A stretch of 64,000 nucleotides of DNA from Gnetum montanum (Eukaryota > Streptophyta > Gnetopsida > Gnetales > Gnetaceae): the NCBI GenBank assembly GCA_015680685.1, contig MNCI01003034.1, positions 130,060-194,059 of the forward strand, written 5' to 3'. The notes under the pieces are model-generated. The model did no database searches. It worked only from the letters and a program-made list of their open reading frames with translations, and was not told the origin of the DNA. A program made the position numbers and the translations under genes. Each line of letters starts with the position of its first letter. The stretch's first letter is position 1. Positions 33,100 to 44,135 of the stretch are shown piece by piece.

Positions 33100-33370
33100 C
33101 ATGCAACAGCTTGAAATGGCCTAAGACTATGCTCCCTCATGGCCCGAAAAGGCCTAAAACTATGTTATGCTATGGCCCGAAATGGCCTAAAACTATGCTA
33201 CGCTATGGCTCGAAATGGCCTAAAACTAGTCCAGGGGCCCAAAATGGCCTAAAACTAGTAGGGGCCTGAAATGGCCTAAAATTAGCAGGGGCTCGAAATG
33301 GCCTAAAACTAGCAAGGGCCTAAAATGACCTAAAACTAGCAGGGGCCCGAAATGGCCTAAAACTAAAACA
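33100..33370 (+). repeat. Minisatellite array 1 of element C
   Basis: About nine units of 25-33 bases carry the core 'aatggcctaaaactag', often separated by caggggcccga. The array directly follows the gag-protease ORF and precedes the 3' end of the antisense gene. The core is related to 'gaccttaaactag' in array 2 and in the arrays of D1 and D2. Confidence 0.88.
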
Positions 33371-33542
33371 TTAAAAATGAAAATTTTACATTCAATTCAG
33401 CATGTAGACAATGCATAAGTTAGTGTAGAACCAACTTTTGTTTCCGAAATTCTCTTGTTTTTCATTGAAATCTTTTGTCTTTTAAACAATGTTTGCGAAA
33501 ATTCTACAAAAATCTCAAAACTTCAAAAAAAATACCATGCTG

Positions 33543-36500
33543 TCATGGGTTCCCTGCATCTACATCATCTTCTTCACTATCATTTGCTTCTACATCATCC
33601 CCTTCTACATCACCTCCCTCTGCATTTTCCTCCATCTCTTCATTCTTGACCTCTATAGCCCTGCACCCTCATTTGGAACCTACATTGTAGAAATAAAGTA
33701 GTCAGCTAGGGAAACATACACAAGCTACAACAAAGCATGAGCATTAACACCAGTAGAAAGTGACTAACCTGAGATGTCCCTACGTCCATCTTGAAAGCTA
33801 TCTGATCTAAACCAAGCTTGAGGTAGTGCCAGACCTCCTCTTCTGTGATATCCACCCAACACCTAATGCTAGGTTTAGTGTTTGCGGCATCTTTCTCCTT
33901 TTCAATGGTCGTCCATCTTGGCAGTCCTAGAGAAAAGGGGGCAGTGGTGGTCTCACCTGTGGGAAGGTCCACTTCTTGTTCAGGAGATTCCGTAACCTTT
34001 ACTTGCTACATGAACTTATTGTAGGCCTTAGAAACTCCAATGGCATCTACAAATGCCTTATAGGTAAATGCTTCAATAGAAGCATCCTTGTATAGTTTAC
34101 GATAGGTGGCACATTCCAGTTTATACATGTGTTTATAGTTTTTTTGGGACTGCCTCCATTCATAAACCCTTGTGCTATAATATTTTCAATCCTAACTCTT
34201 CTGGGCCAACAAGTCCATTTGCATTTGCTACTCTATTATTTCTCGAGTGGCTTCATTGTTCTACCACATGACTATCCAAAATTTAGCATAATCTATCATA
34301 GCCGTGCACAAATTCTCATCATTAGTATCATGGGCTATGAGGAATTCGTTTCTCGATTTGAGGTCTCCCACCTCGGTGCTTAGGTTGTCCTTCTCTTTCT
34401 CAGCCTTCTGGAACCATTTCCACAGGTCTTCATTAATGCACCTACACTCCCACAAGGAGCATGCCAAGTGCAAAGCGCATGTGTTGGCCTCGTCGTATGC
34501 ACGACAAGGCACCTCGATCACTTCGGGCAGGAATGTGGCTAGGGTACCAACTTTTAAAGCTCGTGACTGCTCCCATTTGAGTCGAGCGGCTATCATAATA
34601 CAAAGAGCACATCAGTTATGTTAGCATAGCAAGGTTAGAAAATTCAAGAACTCTAGCATAGCAACATGAAAACACTTAGCACAAGTACTTACCCACTTCA
34701 GGATCGACCTATTGGAGACGGCCGATCATGTCATCGACGACACCTTGCATGAATGTAAACTTGTCAGGGGTCTTGGCCCATGGTTTTAGATGAGTCAGAG
34801 GGGGTCCTGCAACATCAACATTGGTGTATGTCATGTAATTAAATGTGTTAGTAATGATCAAGGTGAACTATGATGTGAGTATGGGTAAAGTGACTCACCA
34901 ACGTCTAATTGCAGTTCCCCTCCTTTTTGACTCGAAACAATGGTAGTACCTTTAGCATTTCTCTGCTCCCCTGATGCTAAACCGCCTTCGGCAAGGGGAT
35001 ATCTAGTAGAAGTCCCTTCCAAGGTGATGCAGGTTCCTTCCTTATTTGCTAGTGCATTTCCTTTTGAGGCACCAACATTCTCTTCATCAGCAGGAAAATC
35101 CCCTTCATCTCCAAAAATGTCCTCCATGTCAATAGGAGGATTTTTCCTAATAACAAGAGCCCCTGCCTTAGTGATAGGAGCTTCTTCCCTTTTGACTAGG
35201 TCCCTTTCCTCTGAGATTAGGGCCTCTGCATCTTTATTTGTCACCCCTGTCTTGGGGGCCAACACCTCTTCGTCACCTCCTTCCTCTTCCTCTTCTTCCT
35301 CTGGCAGCCAAAAACATGTTTGCATTAGCTCAAAATGGGTTGGCTTAAGGTAGGTGCTACGCTACATTATGTTGTCTAGCGTAGCAGGCACTAACAAAAT
35401 AGGTGAAGAAATAAGCATAAAAAATGTGTTTACTAATGGGGGGTTGCATCCTCTGTAGTTTAAACCATAGTCTTCGCCCTTCCTCTTCTTTCATACGGAG
35501 GGTTTCATCAGTTGGGGAAGGTCTCTTTCACTACAACTTAGTGACCATTCTTTTGGAAATGAGATTTTTCCCTTATGATATGCTACCAGTGATAGTAGGG
35601 GATGTCTCTCCTATGCTGTCTTGGCCACAAAAGTTGCGGGCCACTTGATCCTTAGTTGTCATGGAGAGCGACTCCCCAACTACTTCTGGGGGATCTTGGA
35701 TTGGGGTGGTTTGGAGGATCTGGCATATCCATGGTTTAAAAATTTGGTTGTGATTTTGCATTACCTAGGTCCCATTCTCGTGGACTACTAAGAACTCTAT
35801 GAAACGCCACAAATAGGCTATGTAAAAGGCGTAATGAACATTGAAATGGGACTCCTGCTTCTTATGGAGCCCCACAATCTCAGTTTGCAAGCCTTTACAT
35901 AGAAACCTAACCTAATTGTAGAGAGCCCCCTCTTCCATAACCTCACACATTACCCAGGCTTGCTCAATCCCAAGGATCTTCCCTTGGGAAAGTAGCTGGG
36001 GAAAAACGTCAACACACAAGATGGGATAAACTTCTTTGGTAGGCCCCGCCTTGACCTTCTCCACAGGGATCCCTTTTTGCTCTTTGGTAACCCCTATCCA
36101 CTCCTCGATGTGTTCCTTCTGAAGGTTTAGCTCTTTCTTGGTCTTTGACCCTATGAGGATGCCATCAACAAGGACACCGAAAAGATCCATGAATAGCTAG
36201 TCATTGATTTCAATGACCACCCGCACACCATGTATGTCTGTGTGGAAGCAGTCTACCTTGTCAGAAAAGGAGTCTGCTAGGGAGGGCATCTCAATGGTCG
36301 GAACACTTGGATTTAGGGCTAGGAACAAATCCATAAGCCCAACATCTCATATATACTTGAGCAAGGATTCCGTGGATGCACTGCATATCCAACGTTGGCT
36401 CGCATCTACTTCTCCGTACTTGAAGTAGATGTTTGCCTCTTGGTTCCCAGTAGTTATCACCATCACGTACTGGGATTTCTTCATCCCTATAGTAGTTTTC

Positions 36501-38040
36501 ACAGAAAAAATTAGCATAAAAACACAAAAAATAAGAAAAATAGCAAAGATAATCGAGCATGCAGTAACTATTATTTAGCTTACTAGGCTTATATGACAAC
36601 GGGAATGGTAGAAGGGGGACCAAGAAATCTTCAACGGTGATTAGTTTGAAGGGTGCCCATCCCTCATCCAACCAATCAAACTCCTTGCATCTATTGTAGA
36701 GGTTGGGATATCAATCTAGGTAGGTGTGGTACTCACCCCCACATTGACCTATCACACCTGCACATATATTCTTGGTAGAAGAGAATTCTTGCAAGGCCAT
36801 TTGTGCTATGGTCAATGCATCCGTATCACTGTGAAGCCCTTCTTCATTGATGTAAAACCTGGTAACAAGAACATGTCATTAACACTTGGCCAGCATAGCA
36901 TAGTAGAACATGGCTACAAAAAATCACCCACCAGCATGATAAATGGTTCCTGTTGGGTTTTGGAAGCACGTTCCCATATGGCATGCAATAAATAATGTGT
37001 TGTAATGATGGTAGCACTTGTACTCAAGCATGTCCCAGATCCAAGCCAAATGCCCCAAATTTTTGGGGAACTATCTGGACCCTTCTCCCTACATGCTACT
37101 AATTTTTCCATCCGTTAGAGACCTTAGAATACCTTGGTTTTTCCTAGGCAATAGGGTTTCTATTATGGTGGTTGCTACCTCCTCCGATAGGTGTGACCAA
37201 ACGATCACACTGAAGTGTTGGAGGAGGAATTGTAGGAACTCCTATGCTCCTTCCCTGAACTAGACCCCTTGCTCTCCCACACGTGTATGAGGAGGAGGAA
37301 CATGGGCCACTGGTCTATTCACACAACACAAGACCCCTACAATTTCTAAAACAATTAGAATTGGCCTTATCACTATCTTGCACAACACAACAGCAAATGT
37401 TAACCTCATGTCCGAGTATGATACACAAATAGTGTAGCAAGAAATAGCATTTTAGCAAATAGCATAGTAGCAATCTTCTTCCTGCACATAGCGTAGCAAA
37501 AACATGAAGGTAATAGCGTAGCGAAAATAGCCTAGCGTAGCAACAAAGCAATTAACCCTAACAAAGTGATTGGCACTACACCCTGACAAAACACGTGTCA
37601 CACTATCACATCATGCACGGCCAAACCCTCCTGAGGATCCTATGCTATGCCATTCAAAAGTCAAGTAGCTTAAATTGTCCAAGCCTCTATGGTAATGATA
37701 GCCGTAGTGATGGTAGTTTAAGAGACCTTGTATGTAACTTTAGCGTAGCGTCCGTGCATCCGCTGCAGCCAAAATGGCAATAGCGACGGTGTAAAGGCCA
37801 CACCAACGATGACGTGATGATAGAAAACATAGACAGCTAAAACTAAATCACAGAAAATGAAAGCAAGAAAAACAAAAAAAAATTAGAAGCACGAGGAAAT
37901 AGAAGAAGCATGACAGCCTACCGGGTCAACGGTGTCTTCTCTCGTGCCACAATGCCCACTTGTGTCATGCACCCTAGGGTTTCCTTCACCTCATCAACCT
38001 TAGCAAGCACCAAGTATGTGTGTTCTTTCTTGGGAGCCAT
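33543..38040 (-). pseudogene. Antisense multi-exon gene in element C with FCP1-like phosphatase segment
   Basis: This minus-strand gene has a TATA box at 38193-38202 and a first exon from the ATG at 38040 (MAPKKEHTYLVLAKVDEVKE) to a possible GT donor near 37920. The exon at about 37380-36930 resembles FCP1/NLI-interacting-factor HAD phosphatases: 'RPILIVLEIVGVLC' (family VLDLNGxL; the first catalytic Asp is Glu), 'EFLQFLLQHFSVIVWSHLSE' (family FLKFCFERFEVGIWSS) and 'NTLFIACHMGTCFQNPTGTI' (family NTLLxDDSPYKALxNPP). A likely acceptor is ttaccag near 36859. A long exon (about 36485-35450) begins 'MKKSQYVMVITTGNQEANIY' and is unrecognised. Then come a Glu-rich region (about 35310), a coiled-coil-like part (34260-34600) and a last exon with an acidic tail ending at a TGA at 33543-33545. 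About ten stops show decay. Exon limits are inferred by eye. Confidence 0.65.
36905..37385 (-). other. FCP1/NIF-like HAD phosphatase segment (exon of the antisense gene)
   Basis: One minus-strand frame of about 150 codons, with five stops, preserves the order and spacing of three HAD/FCP1 landmarks: the hydrophobic strand with the DxD motif, the VWSS strand and the NTLLxDD strand. Members dephosphorylate Ser/Thr, best known on the RNA polymerase II C-terminal domain. Here the DxD position reads E-I-V and the DDSP position reads ACHM, so no phosphatase activity is expected from this copy. This suggests capture of a host gene fragment. An alternative is a chance-like match within an unknown extra ORF. 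Confidence 0.6.
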
Positions 38041-38192
38041 CGTCTTGCCTGCTGACTCATTCTTATTGTTATGTCGAAACCCCCTTTGCTCTCTACTGAT
38101 ACAATCGCTCTGTGCTCCGAAATCGCTTTGTGCTTCGAATGTGAGCTCTGAGCTGTTACAGTGAAAATAACGATCTTACCAAAGGTTAATCC

Positions 38193-38202
38193 CTATTTAT
38201 AG
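38193..38202 (-). promoter_or_regulatory. TATA box of the antisense gene
   Basis: The minus strand reads CTATAAATAG, an ideal plant TATA box, about 155 bases upstream of the ATG at 38040. It points away from the sense promoters in the LTRs. Confidence 0.6.
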
Positions 38203-38369
38203 CTGTAATGGTAAAAAGGAAAAAATTTCCATTCTCTCTCTTTGTTTAATGCGGGGTATGCTGTGCACTGTAGCATGCTCGCCATGACATCGTAGCACTG
38301 TAGGCATTAAAACAGGCAGGTCTGGGCAAAATATCTTGGCATGCTTCAAGCTAACCATTTACTTTCCCA

Positions 38370-38398
38370 AAAATAATATATATATATATATATATATT
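38370..38398. repeat. TA microsatellite
   Basis: A run of about eleven TA units immediately precedes minisatellite array 2 of element C. Confidence 0.95.
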
Positions 38399-38399
38399 C

Positions 38400-38860
38400 A
38401 ACTTTAGCAGTCTGAAAAGACCTTAAACTAGCAACCCCAGTGTAGTTGTAACTTTAGTGGTCTGAAAAGACCTTAAACTAGCACTCCTAGCATATAATTT
38501 CACTTTAGTTAGCAGTTCGAAAAGACCTTAAAATAGTAGTCTCGATGTTTTACATGTTCAAAATCTATAATGACACTAAACTAGCTTGTTTTACATCTTC
38601 ACATTAATAGTCCTAAGTTTTGTTTACATTAGCAACTTTCCATTTTGTGTACTAGTGGTTTTGCATTTTACGTCTAGGTAGTCCGCTATGACTATAAACT
38701 GGCACGAACAGCCTACTAGGACCTTAAACTAATTCGTCCACCATCCGCTACGATGAAAAACTAGCATAGCATCGGTCTACTAGGACCTTAAACTAGCACA
38801 GTGGTCTACTGGGACCTTAAACTAGCACAACATGATCTACCAAGACCTTAAACTAGGTTC
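38400..38860 (+). repeat. Minisatellite array 2 of element C
   Basis: Repeats built on 'gaccttaaactag' occur, in two flavours: 'ctgaaaagaccttaaactag' on the left and 'ctactaggaccttaaactag' on the right, with unit lengths of about 29-65 bases. The right flavour matches the arrays of D1 and D2 in the same orientation relative to the element. It lies between the promoter of the antisense gene and the 3' LTR. Confidence 0.85.
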
Positions 38861-40230
38861 GCGGCATGTCCCCAGGATGCATCTACACCAGTACACATCA
38901 AGCGAGCATGCACAATGTCGACATGGGGTGGGACATTGTAGTTCCAGAATGCAGTTCACAATGTGATGAAAACAAGATCTGGAACATATGCAATGTTGTT
39001 GATCTTGGCACCTTGCTAATCCTCTGGAGATGTGGTATGACATCTGACTGACCCTATCGACCTACCATCGCCACGGCCCATTGCCCTGACGGTATTCCCT
39101 TGGTCAGTGCTAGTGGCTGGAGTTTCAGTAGTATTATGGCCCAGCCACAATATTGTTACCCTCTAGCCCCCTGCTAGTGCCTAAGCTCAAATGATGCTTA
39201 GCTACGAGGTAGCCAATCCCACAGTTGAATTGAGAATGCATAACTTCGACAAGGATTCCTAAGCATCTGCATTCACAGCAACTCCTAGTGCCTTCGATGC
39301 GAACTTCTCCACCTTGATGCTGCCAAGGCCATTGCTGGCCTTTCTACTTTGGATGTCGCATGTCTCAACAACAACATCAGTTGCTCCAATAGTGTCCATG
39401 GCAGGACCTTTTCCTTTGTTTCACATCATGGTTGTTTTTCATGGTTTGCTCTCTGTTGTGTTTGTAGGGTGCATACCAAAGGGACATCGGTCAAAGGTGC
39501 AGCTTTCCATAACAGCAAATGCTACAGTGTTACAAGGTGGTTGTCTTAATTAGCTTGGCTACTTTAGAGTGTACATCTTGCCTTATCCTTTAAGTTCCCT
39601 TACCACACTCCTTGCACCCACAATTTCCACTCTCTCCCTTCTCTTAGAAGCCTTGCCTGATGCCTGTCGAGCCCTCTCATATGCTCAACCACAAAGTCCA
39701 TGACGTGCATAACATAGCTCGCTGCATGGGAAGCACTTGTAAGTAGGTTAAGGCCTCATGTGGATGTAATGCAACTCATCCTAAGGACACCTACCCTGCA
39801 ACACAAAGGTTGTTTGCAAATGTAAAGGAAAAATAGCAAAGGCAAAAGCATAAGAGAGAAAAAGCTCATGCGTAAGAAAAAAAAAGAAGCATGCCTAAAA
39901 AAAATGGCACATAAGCTGTTTCGCACACCATATCTCCCTCTACATTCCAATGAGAAGTCAAAGGCTAGTAAAAGAAAAGATGACCATGCAAACAACTCCC
40001 TCATGAGCATTCTGATGAGGGATTCTACTAAGTCTCATCTTTACCCCTTTCTTGAACCTCCTCCCTCCCCACTTAACCTTTCCCTTTTTCCAGCATAACT
40101 AATGCAACACTCTCAAAGCATATCTAAGCGACATCTTGGCGAACACCGAAGAACAATGTTGGTGTTTTATCTTCTGTGGTGTTTTGTATTCTTTGTTGGT
40201 GTCTCTCAGGTCCATCCTCCAGACGTTGAC
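38861..40230 (+). other. Region of C between array 2 and polypurine tract
   Basis: No gene is recognised. Medium open frames exist on the plus strand (for example one beginning MMLPRPLLAFLLWMSHV near 39314), but they overlap open frames on the other strand and match nothing recalled. The last 70 bases (about 40165-40230) are closely similar to the sequence just before the polypurine tract of D1. Confidence 0.5.
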
Positions 40231-40243
40231 AAAGAGGGGACAA
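40231..40243 (+). other. Polypurine tract of element C
   Basis: The sequence aaagaggggacaa directly precedes the LTR start TGAAACACC. D1 has aaagagggaccaa at the same place. Confidence 0.85.
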
Positions 40244-42042
40244 TGAAACACCCTAAATTTCCAAGGCATTCTTGCTTTACCAAGTCTATGCAATTTAGGA
40301 AGAATCATGTCACTTTGGCAAGAAATGAATGCTCTAAGTTTAGGCTGTCCATTTTGGCAAGTTTTCTAGTTAAGTAATTCACCCAGTAGATAGCCTACTC
40401 AGAAATGATGCGGAGAGTTGTCGGCATTATTCAAGATGCACGAAATAGTTTGGCAAGTTTTCTGGTCAAGGAGTTTGCTATGCTATGCTATGCTACACTA
40501 CGCTACGCTATGTAGCATAGCAGGCTTTGGGAGATAGTTGTTTAGGCAATCAACTAGAAATTTATTGCAAGACAAGTTGCTATGCTACGCTACGCTACAC
40601 AGGGTATCATAGTGTAGCAAGATCAATAGAGGAAGGCTCAGCTTACTCAGTGATTTCAATTACACTCAATTAGTGCCTCTGGCCTTCAAAACCAGTTGCT
40701 TCAATCAAGTTCACATCCTTCAACAAGGTTCTTCTCACTAGAAAAGTAGCAGATCAAGCCAAAAGCAAGCCATGTTCGCTGCTATGCTATGCTACGCTAT
40801 GCTACGCTACGTAGCATAGCACATCGTAGCAACTTTGCAGAAGTCATGAAAAGCATCTCAAAGTGTAGGATTAGCACGTTCGTAAGTTTTGCATTGCAAA
40901 AAAGCAAAGGTTGCAGATTGTTAACATTTCTACAATTAAGGCCAGCTACTATGCTATGCTATGCTACGTAGCGTAGCACAGTGTAACAAATATGCAAAAT
41001 CAGTTAGAACACTTCAAAGGGCTTTTGACACATGCAACAGACCTCAATGCAAGTTTCTGCCTTAAATTGGTGGCTATGCTATGCTACGCTACATAGCATA
41101 GCACAACGTAGCAAGATGCTACACTACGCCAACATGCTATGCTGCATAGTGTAGCAAGCTGCTACGCTATGCCCACATGCTATGCTACAAAACATGGCAC
41201 AACATAGCGGGTAGCTGCTCTACATCAATACATTTCACCTGTTTTCATCGTTGGCACACATCTCCAAGTTCTAACAGTGTAATTATAGTTTGGCAGGCTC
41301 GTCAATCAACTTTGCAGTTCCATGCAACATGGACACGTCAACATGGGTCCAGGCCACGTGGCATCCAAACTACATATTTCGTGTGCTCTTGGCCCTATAA
41401 ATACACTAATGAGCAATTCTCAAGGGGTTTGTTGGCAAGCAATTTGATTGGTTAGCAAAAAAATTGGTTGGCAAGTTAGCAAAAATTTGAGCAAACAAGT
41501 TAGCATTTTCGTAAGTTGGAAAACTGACAATCTTGAGCATTGTAAACATTCTTCCCATTTGGCATTCTATTTGCGCTTTGCCATTACCTTTGTAGCATTT
41601 CACACTATCAACCCCTGCACCCATGTTCAAACACGTGGTCGGCTTGCTTTGAACGTTTTAGTTACTTTTGGGATCTTTGTGCTTCCCAGTGTTGCACAAC
41701 CAATTGTATCCATTTAAACAGAGTAAAGCCATAGCTTTGAAGTGGTGCATTCTCTTAACTACATTTTACTTTTCATTTCTTCTTTTCATTGCATTTTACA
41801 TCGTTTTCTAGTTTCTTGCATTAAAAAATTACTATTTACATTGTAAGCATTGCTTTCAAAAATCCCCCGTTTGCAAAAGGTTATAGTAACACCGATTAAG
41901 TCCTTGTTTGATCGACTAGACTGTTTAGGATGCCTCGTTTCCATTTTTATCTAGCATGGCCCTCGCACAGATCTGGGGTTAAAATTATCATGACTTACAA
42001 CCTCTTGGTGTTTTCCAGCTGTCATCATTTTCGGTCGCTACA
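40244..42042 (+). repeat. 3' LTR of element C
   Basis: This 1799-base partner of 26994-28765 has the TATA box at 41396-41403 and the same series of GCTAYGCTA palindromes (about 40470-41220). It ends ggtcgctaca at 42042. Confidence 0.92.
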
Positions 42043-42756
42043 ATCTCAATTCATAAGTAAGAGACAATAGAACACAAAGACCAATACACTACAAGCTGAT
42101 CTTAAAGCTACAATCAATAATTTTACTTGATATGCTAATCCAATCTCTCTTGCTTAGCTCTTTACACCCAAGAGCTCTCTTACCCATCTCTACCATCAAT
42201 GTTTATCATAAACTAGAAGATAAGAAACCTAGAAACCTTTTCTCAACTTAAGTTCAGGCTCTTTAGATGTTTCCTAAGTCTTCTTGCCTTCTTATTGACT
42301 ATTTCATCCTCTTTCATTACATTCTAGCTATTTTCCAAATTGGGACAGGTGTTTTTGGAAGTTTTTCCATCCATACAAGTCATCTCTAACCTTGGAAAGA
42401 TGTCTTTGTATCAACCTAGCTTTAAAGCAAGATGTATACTATTTTTGTGAGATGTCTCTTATGAGGGCCAAGACGTCTCTACTTCAAGTAAGAGATATTT
42501 CCTAAGATGTCTCATTTTTAGGTAAGATGTATTATTTAAGACATCTTAGGTTCTAGTTAGACATCTTTCTTGAGATGTCCTCTCCTTAATTAATATGACT
42601 CATCTATTACATCAAATCAAATAGTGAGACATCTCCTATCACTCTCAAGCTTCATCCAGAACATCTTCTAGTCCTCCAAGATATTTATCCTATATCTAAA
42701 ACTTGAAAAACATATACATAAAGAAGAACATGGGAATTGGAAGAGGTATTCCTACA
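42043..42756 (-). repeat. Proximal part of chromovirus F 3' LTR
   Basis: It begins TGTAGGAATACC after the polypurine tract on the minus strand and has no coding potential. Several 'agatgtc' repeats occur at 42400-42600. It is cut at 42043 by the end of element C, where atctc is the right half of the target duplication. Confidence 0.72.
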
Positions 42757-42835
42757 TTAGCTCTCCCATCCTTCAAAAAGTGAACTCATGTGAACAAGGA
42801 AGTAATGACAAACATGAACCCTCATTCATGTAGTT

Positions 42836-44135
42836 TAGTTACATGGAGCCATACAACATCATCAATGGATTGATCCTTCCAATGAATCAAATATTCATGC
42901 CTTTTGACTACATGATTGCTATAAGCATTCCTTCACTTGAGTATGATTTCCTTCCTTTCCATTAAAGGCTTAGACTAATCAATTATCCCCTTCAACTAAT
43001 CGATGCTACACTTTATAGTTTTCTCATTAGCTAATCCATGATAGTGCACAAGATCTAAAATATTAAATACAAAATACACACTAACATCATTTGGTGATTC
43101 AATCTCAAAATCATTATCATTAATCTTAGCCTTGATTTTAAAAGGTTTCAGTTTCTTAGCTTTCAACTTGGAGAAGTTAACCTCTCTCAACTACTTCTTC
43201 TTCAAGTGCACCCAAACCAAGTCACCAATAGTAAAATTAGACTTCCGTATATACTCATTCCTCTTGAGAACTCTCTTTTCAACCTTCTTCTTAAGATTTT
43301 ATTTTACCTATTCATGGAGAATCCTCATTAAAGCTTTTCAAAGTATCTATCATCTTTGGAAAAAACACATAGCTCACCTCAAATGGACATTTTCTAATTT
43401 CAATGAAAAGAATTATTATATGAAAACTTAGCATGACATAATAAGTTTTCAGACCTATTTGGCTATTCATCACATAAACATCTTAATATGTTTAACAAGG
43501 GTATATTCACCACCTTTTTTTGGCCATTAGATTGTAGATTATATGTACTAGATAATTTCAACTTTATTCCTAAAATTTTTCAAAGTGACCTTCAAAAGTA
43601 ACTTGTGAATTTCAAGTCTCTATCACTAAAAATATTCAAAGAAATTGCATGCAACTTCACAACATGCTGAAAAAATAAATTTGCAACATGGAAAACATTC
43701 TTCATCATTTTGCATGAATTGAAATATGCTAACTTGTAGAAACTATCCACCGTAATAAATATTGCATTATTCCCACTCTTGGTCTTTAGAATACTACTCA
43801 AAAAGTCTATTGATACACTTTTTCATGGACCATTGAAAATTAGAAAAGGCATATAGTGCTCATTCATATCTTTACCTCCTTTAAACTCCTAACATGTCAA
43901 GCACTCCACAAATTATAAAAATTCTATTTCTATATTAGACCAAAAATAGTTCCTATCCATAAATTCCAATTTTTTATCCCTACCCACTTAAACCTACATT
44001 GTTACTATAATGCTTTTCAAGTAAAATATTTTTTCTAAAATCACAAATAGGAATACATAACTTTCCATTCTTAAATAATAGTTCATCTTGAATATGATAA
44101 TCCTTCCTATAGTGATAGAAAATCTCAGCCATCGG
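42836..44135 (-). pseudogene. Ty3/gypsy integrase with chromodomain (element F)
   Basis: The N-terminal part matches the region before the HHCC finger: 'MAEIFYHYRKDYHIQDELLF' and KNGKLCIP (44030-44135). The catalytic core follows: 'AIFITVDSFYKLAYFNSCKM' and 'AISLNIFSDRDLKFTSYF' (43592-43740; family ...SDRD..F.S.F). After the core come 'KLKPFKIKAKINDNDFEIES' and FNILDLVHYH (43000-43130; family GPF.I..KI.DNAYEI.LP...FNV.DL). The chromodomain 'RHEYLIHWKDQSIDDVVW' (about 42850-42905) matches EYLVKWKG......TW. This combination defines chromoviruses, whose chromodomain steers integration to heterochromatin. Many stops are present. Confidence 0.87.

Larger units (their letters stand above)
26994..42042 (+). 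mobile_element. Complete 15-kb Tat-like element (C), non-autonomous, with antisense gene
   Basis: LTRs at 26994-28765 and 40244-42042 both begin TGAAACACCCTAAATTT. A primer-site-like tggcactagaaggagggcc follows the left LTR at 28772. A polypurine tract (aaagaggggacaa, 40231-40243) precedes the right one. Flanking bases atatc and atctc are a likely 5-bp target duplication with one change. The sense strand encodes only gag and protease (29178-32993). RT, RNaseH and integrase are absent. Instead the middle holds an antisense gene (33543-38040) bracketed by minisatellite arrays. The LTRs look about 85% identical by eye over the first 200 bases, so the insertion is old. Confidence 0.92.
42043..44135 (-). 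mobile_element. Chromovirus (F) relic: integrase, chromodomain, LTR
   Basis: Reading right to left: integrase (44135 to about 43200), chromodomain (about 42840-42985), a polypurine tract (gaaggatgggagagc, about 42760-42775) and the start of the 3' LTR at 42756 (TGTAGGAATACC). The LTR is interrupted at 42043 by element C and resumes at 26993. The right side is interrupted within the integrase by D1, so gag, protease and RT are not visible. Confidence 0.82.

Noticed and set aside
33100-33370. Regularly spaced repeats that might be read as a CRISPR array
   Set aside because: Unit length varies, the spacers are themselves similar, and the array sits in the 3' region of a plant retroelement with relatives at 38.4, 46.5 and 50.1 kb; it is a minisatellite.
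34304-35353. Plus-strand open frames of 106-137 codons in element C
   Set aside because: They are opposite the Glu-rich and coiled-coil exons of the antisense gene; their Ser/Pro-rich composition is the complement of Glu-rich coding.
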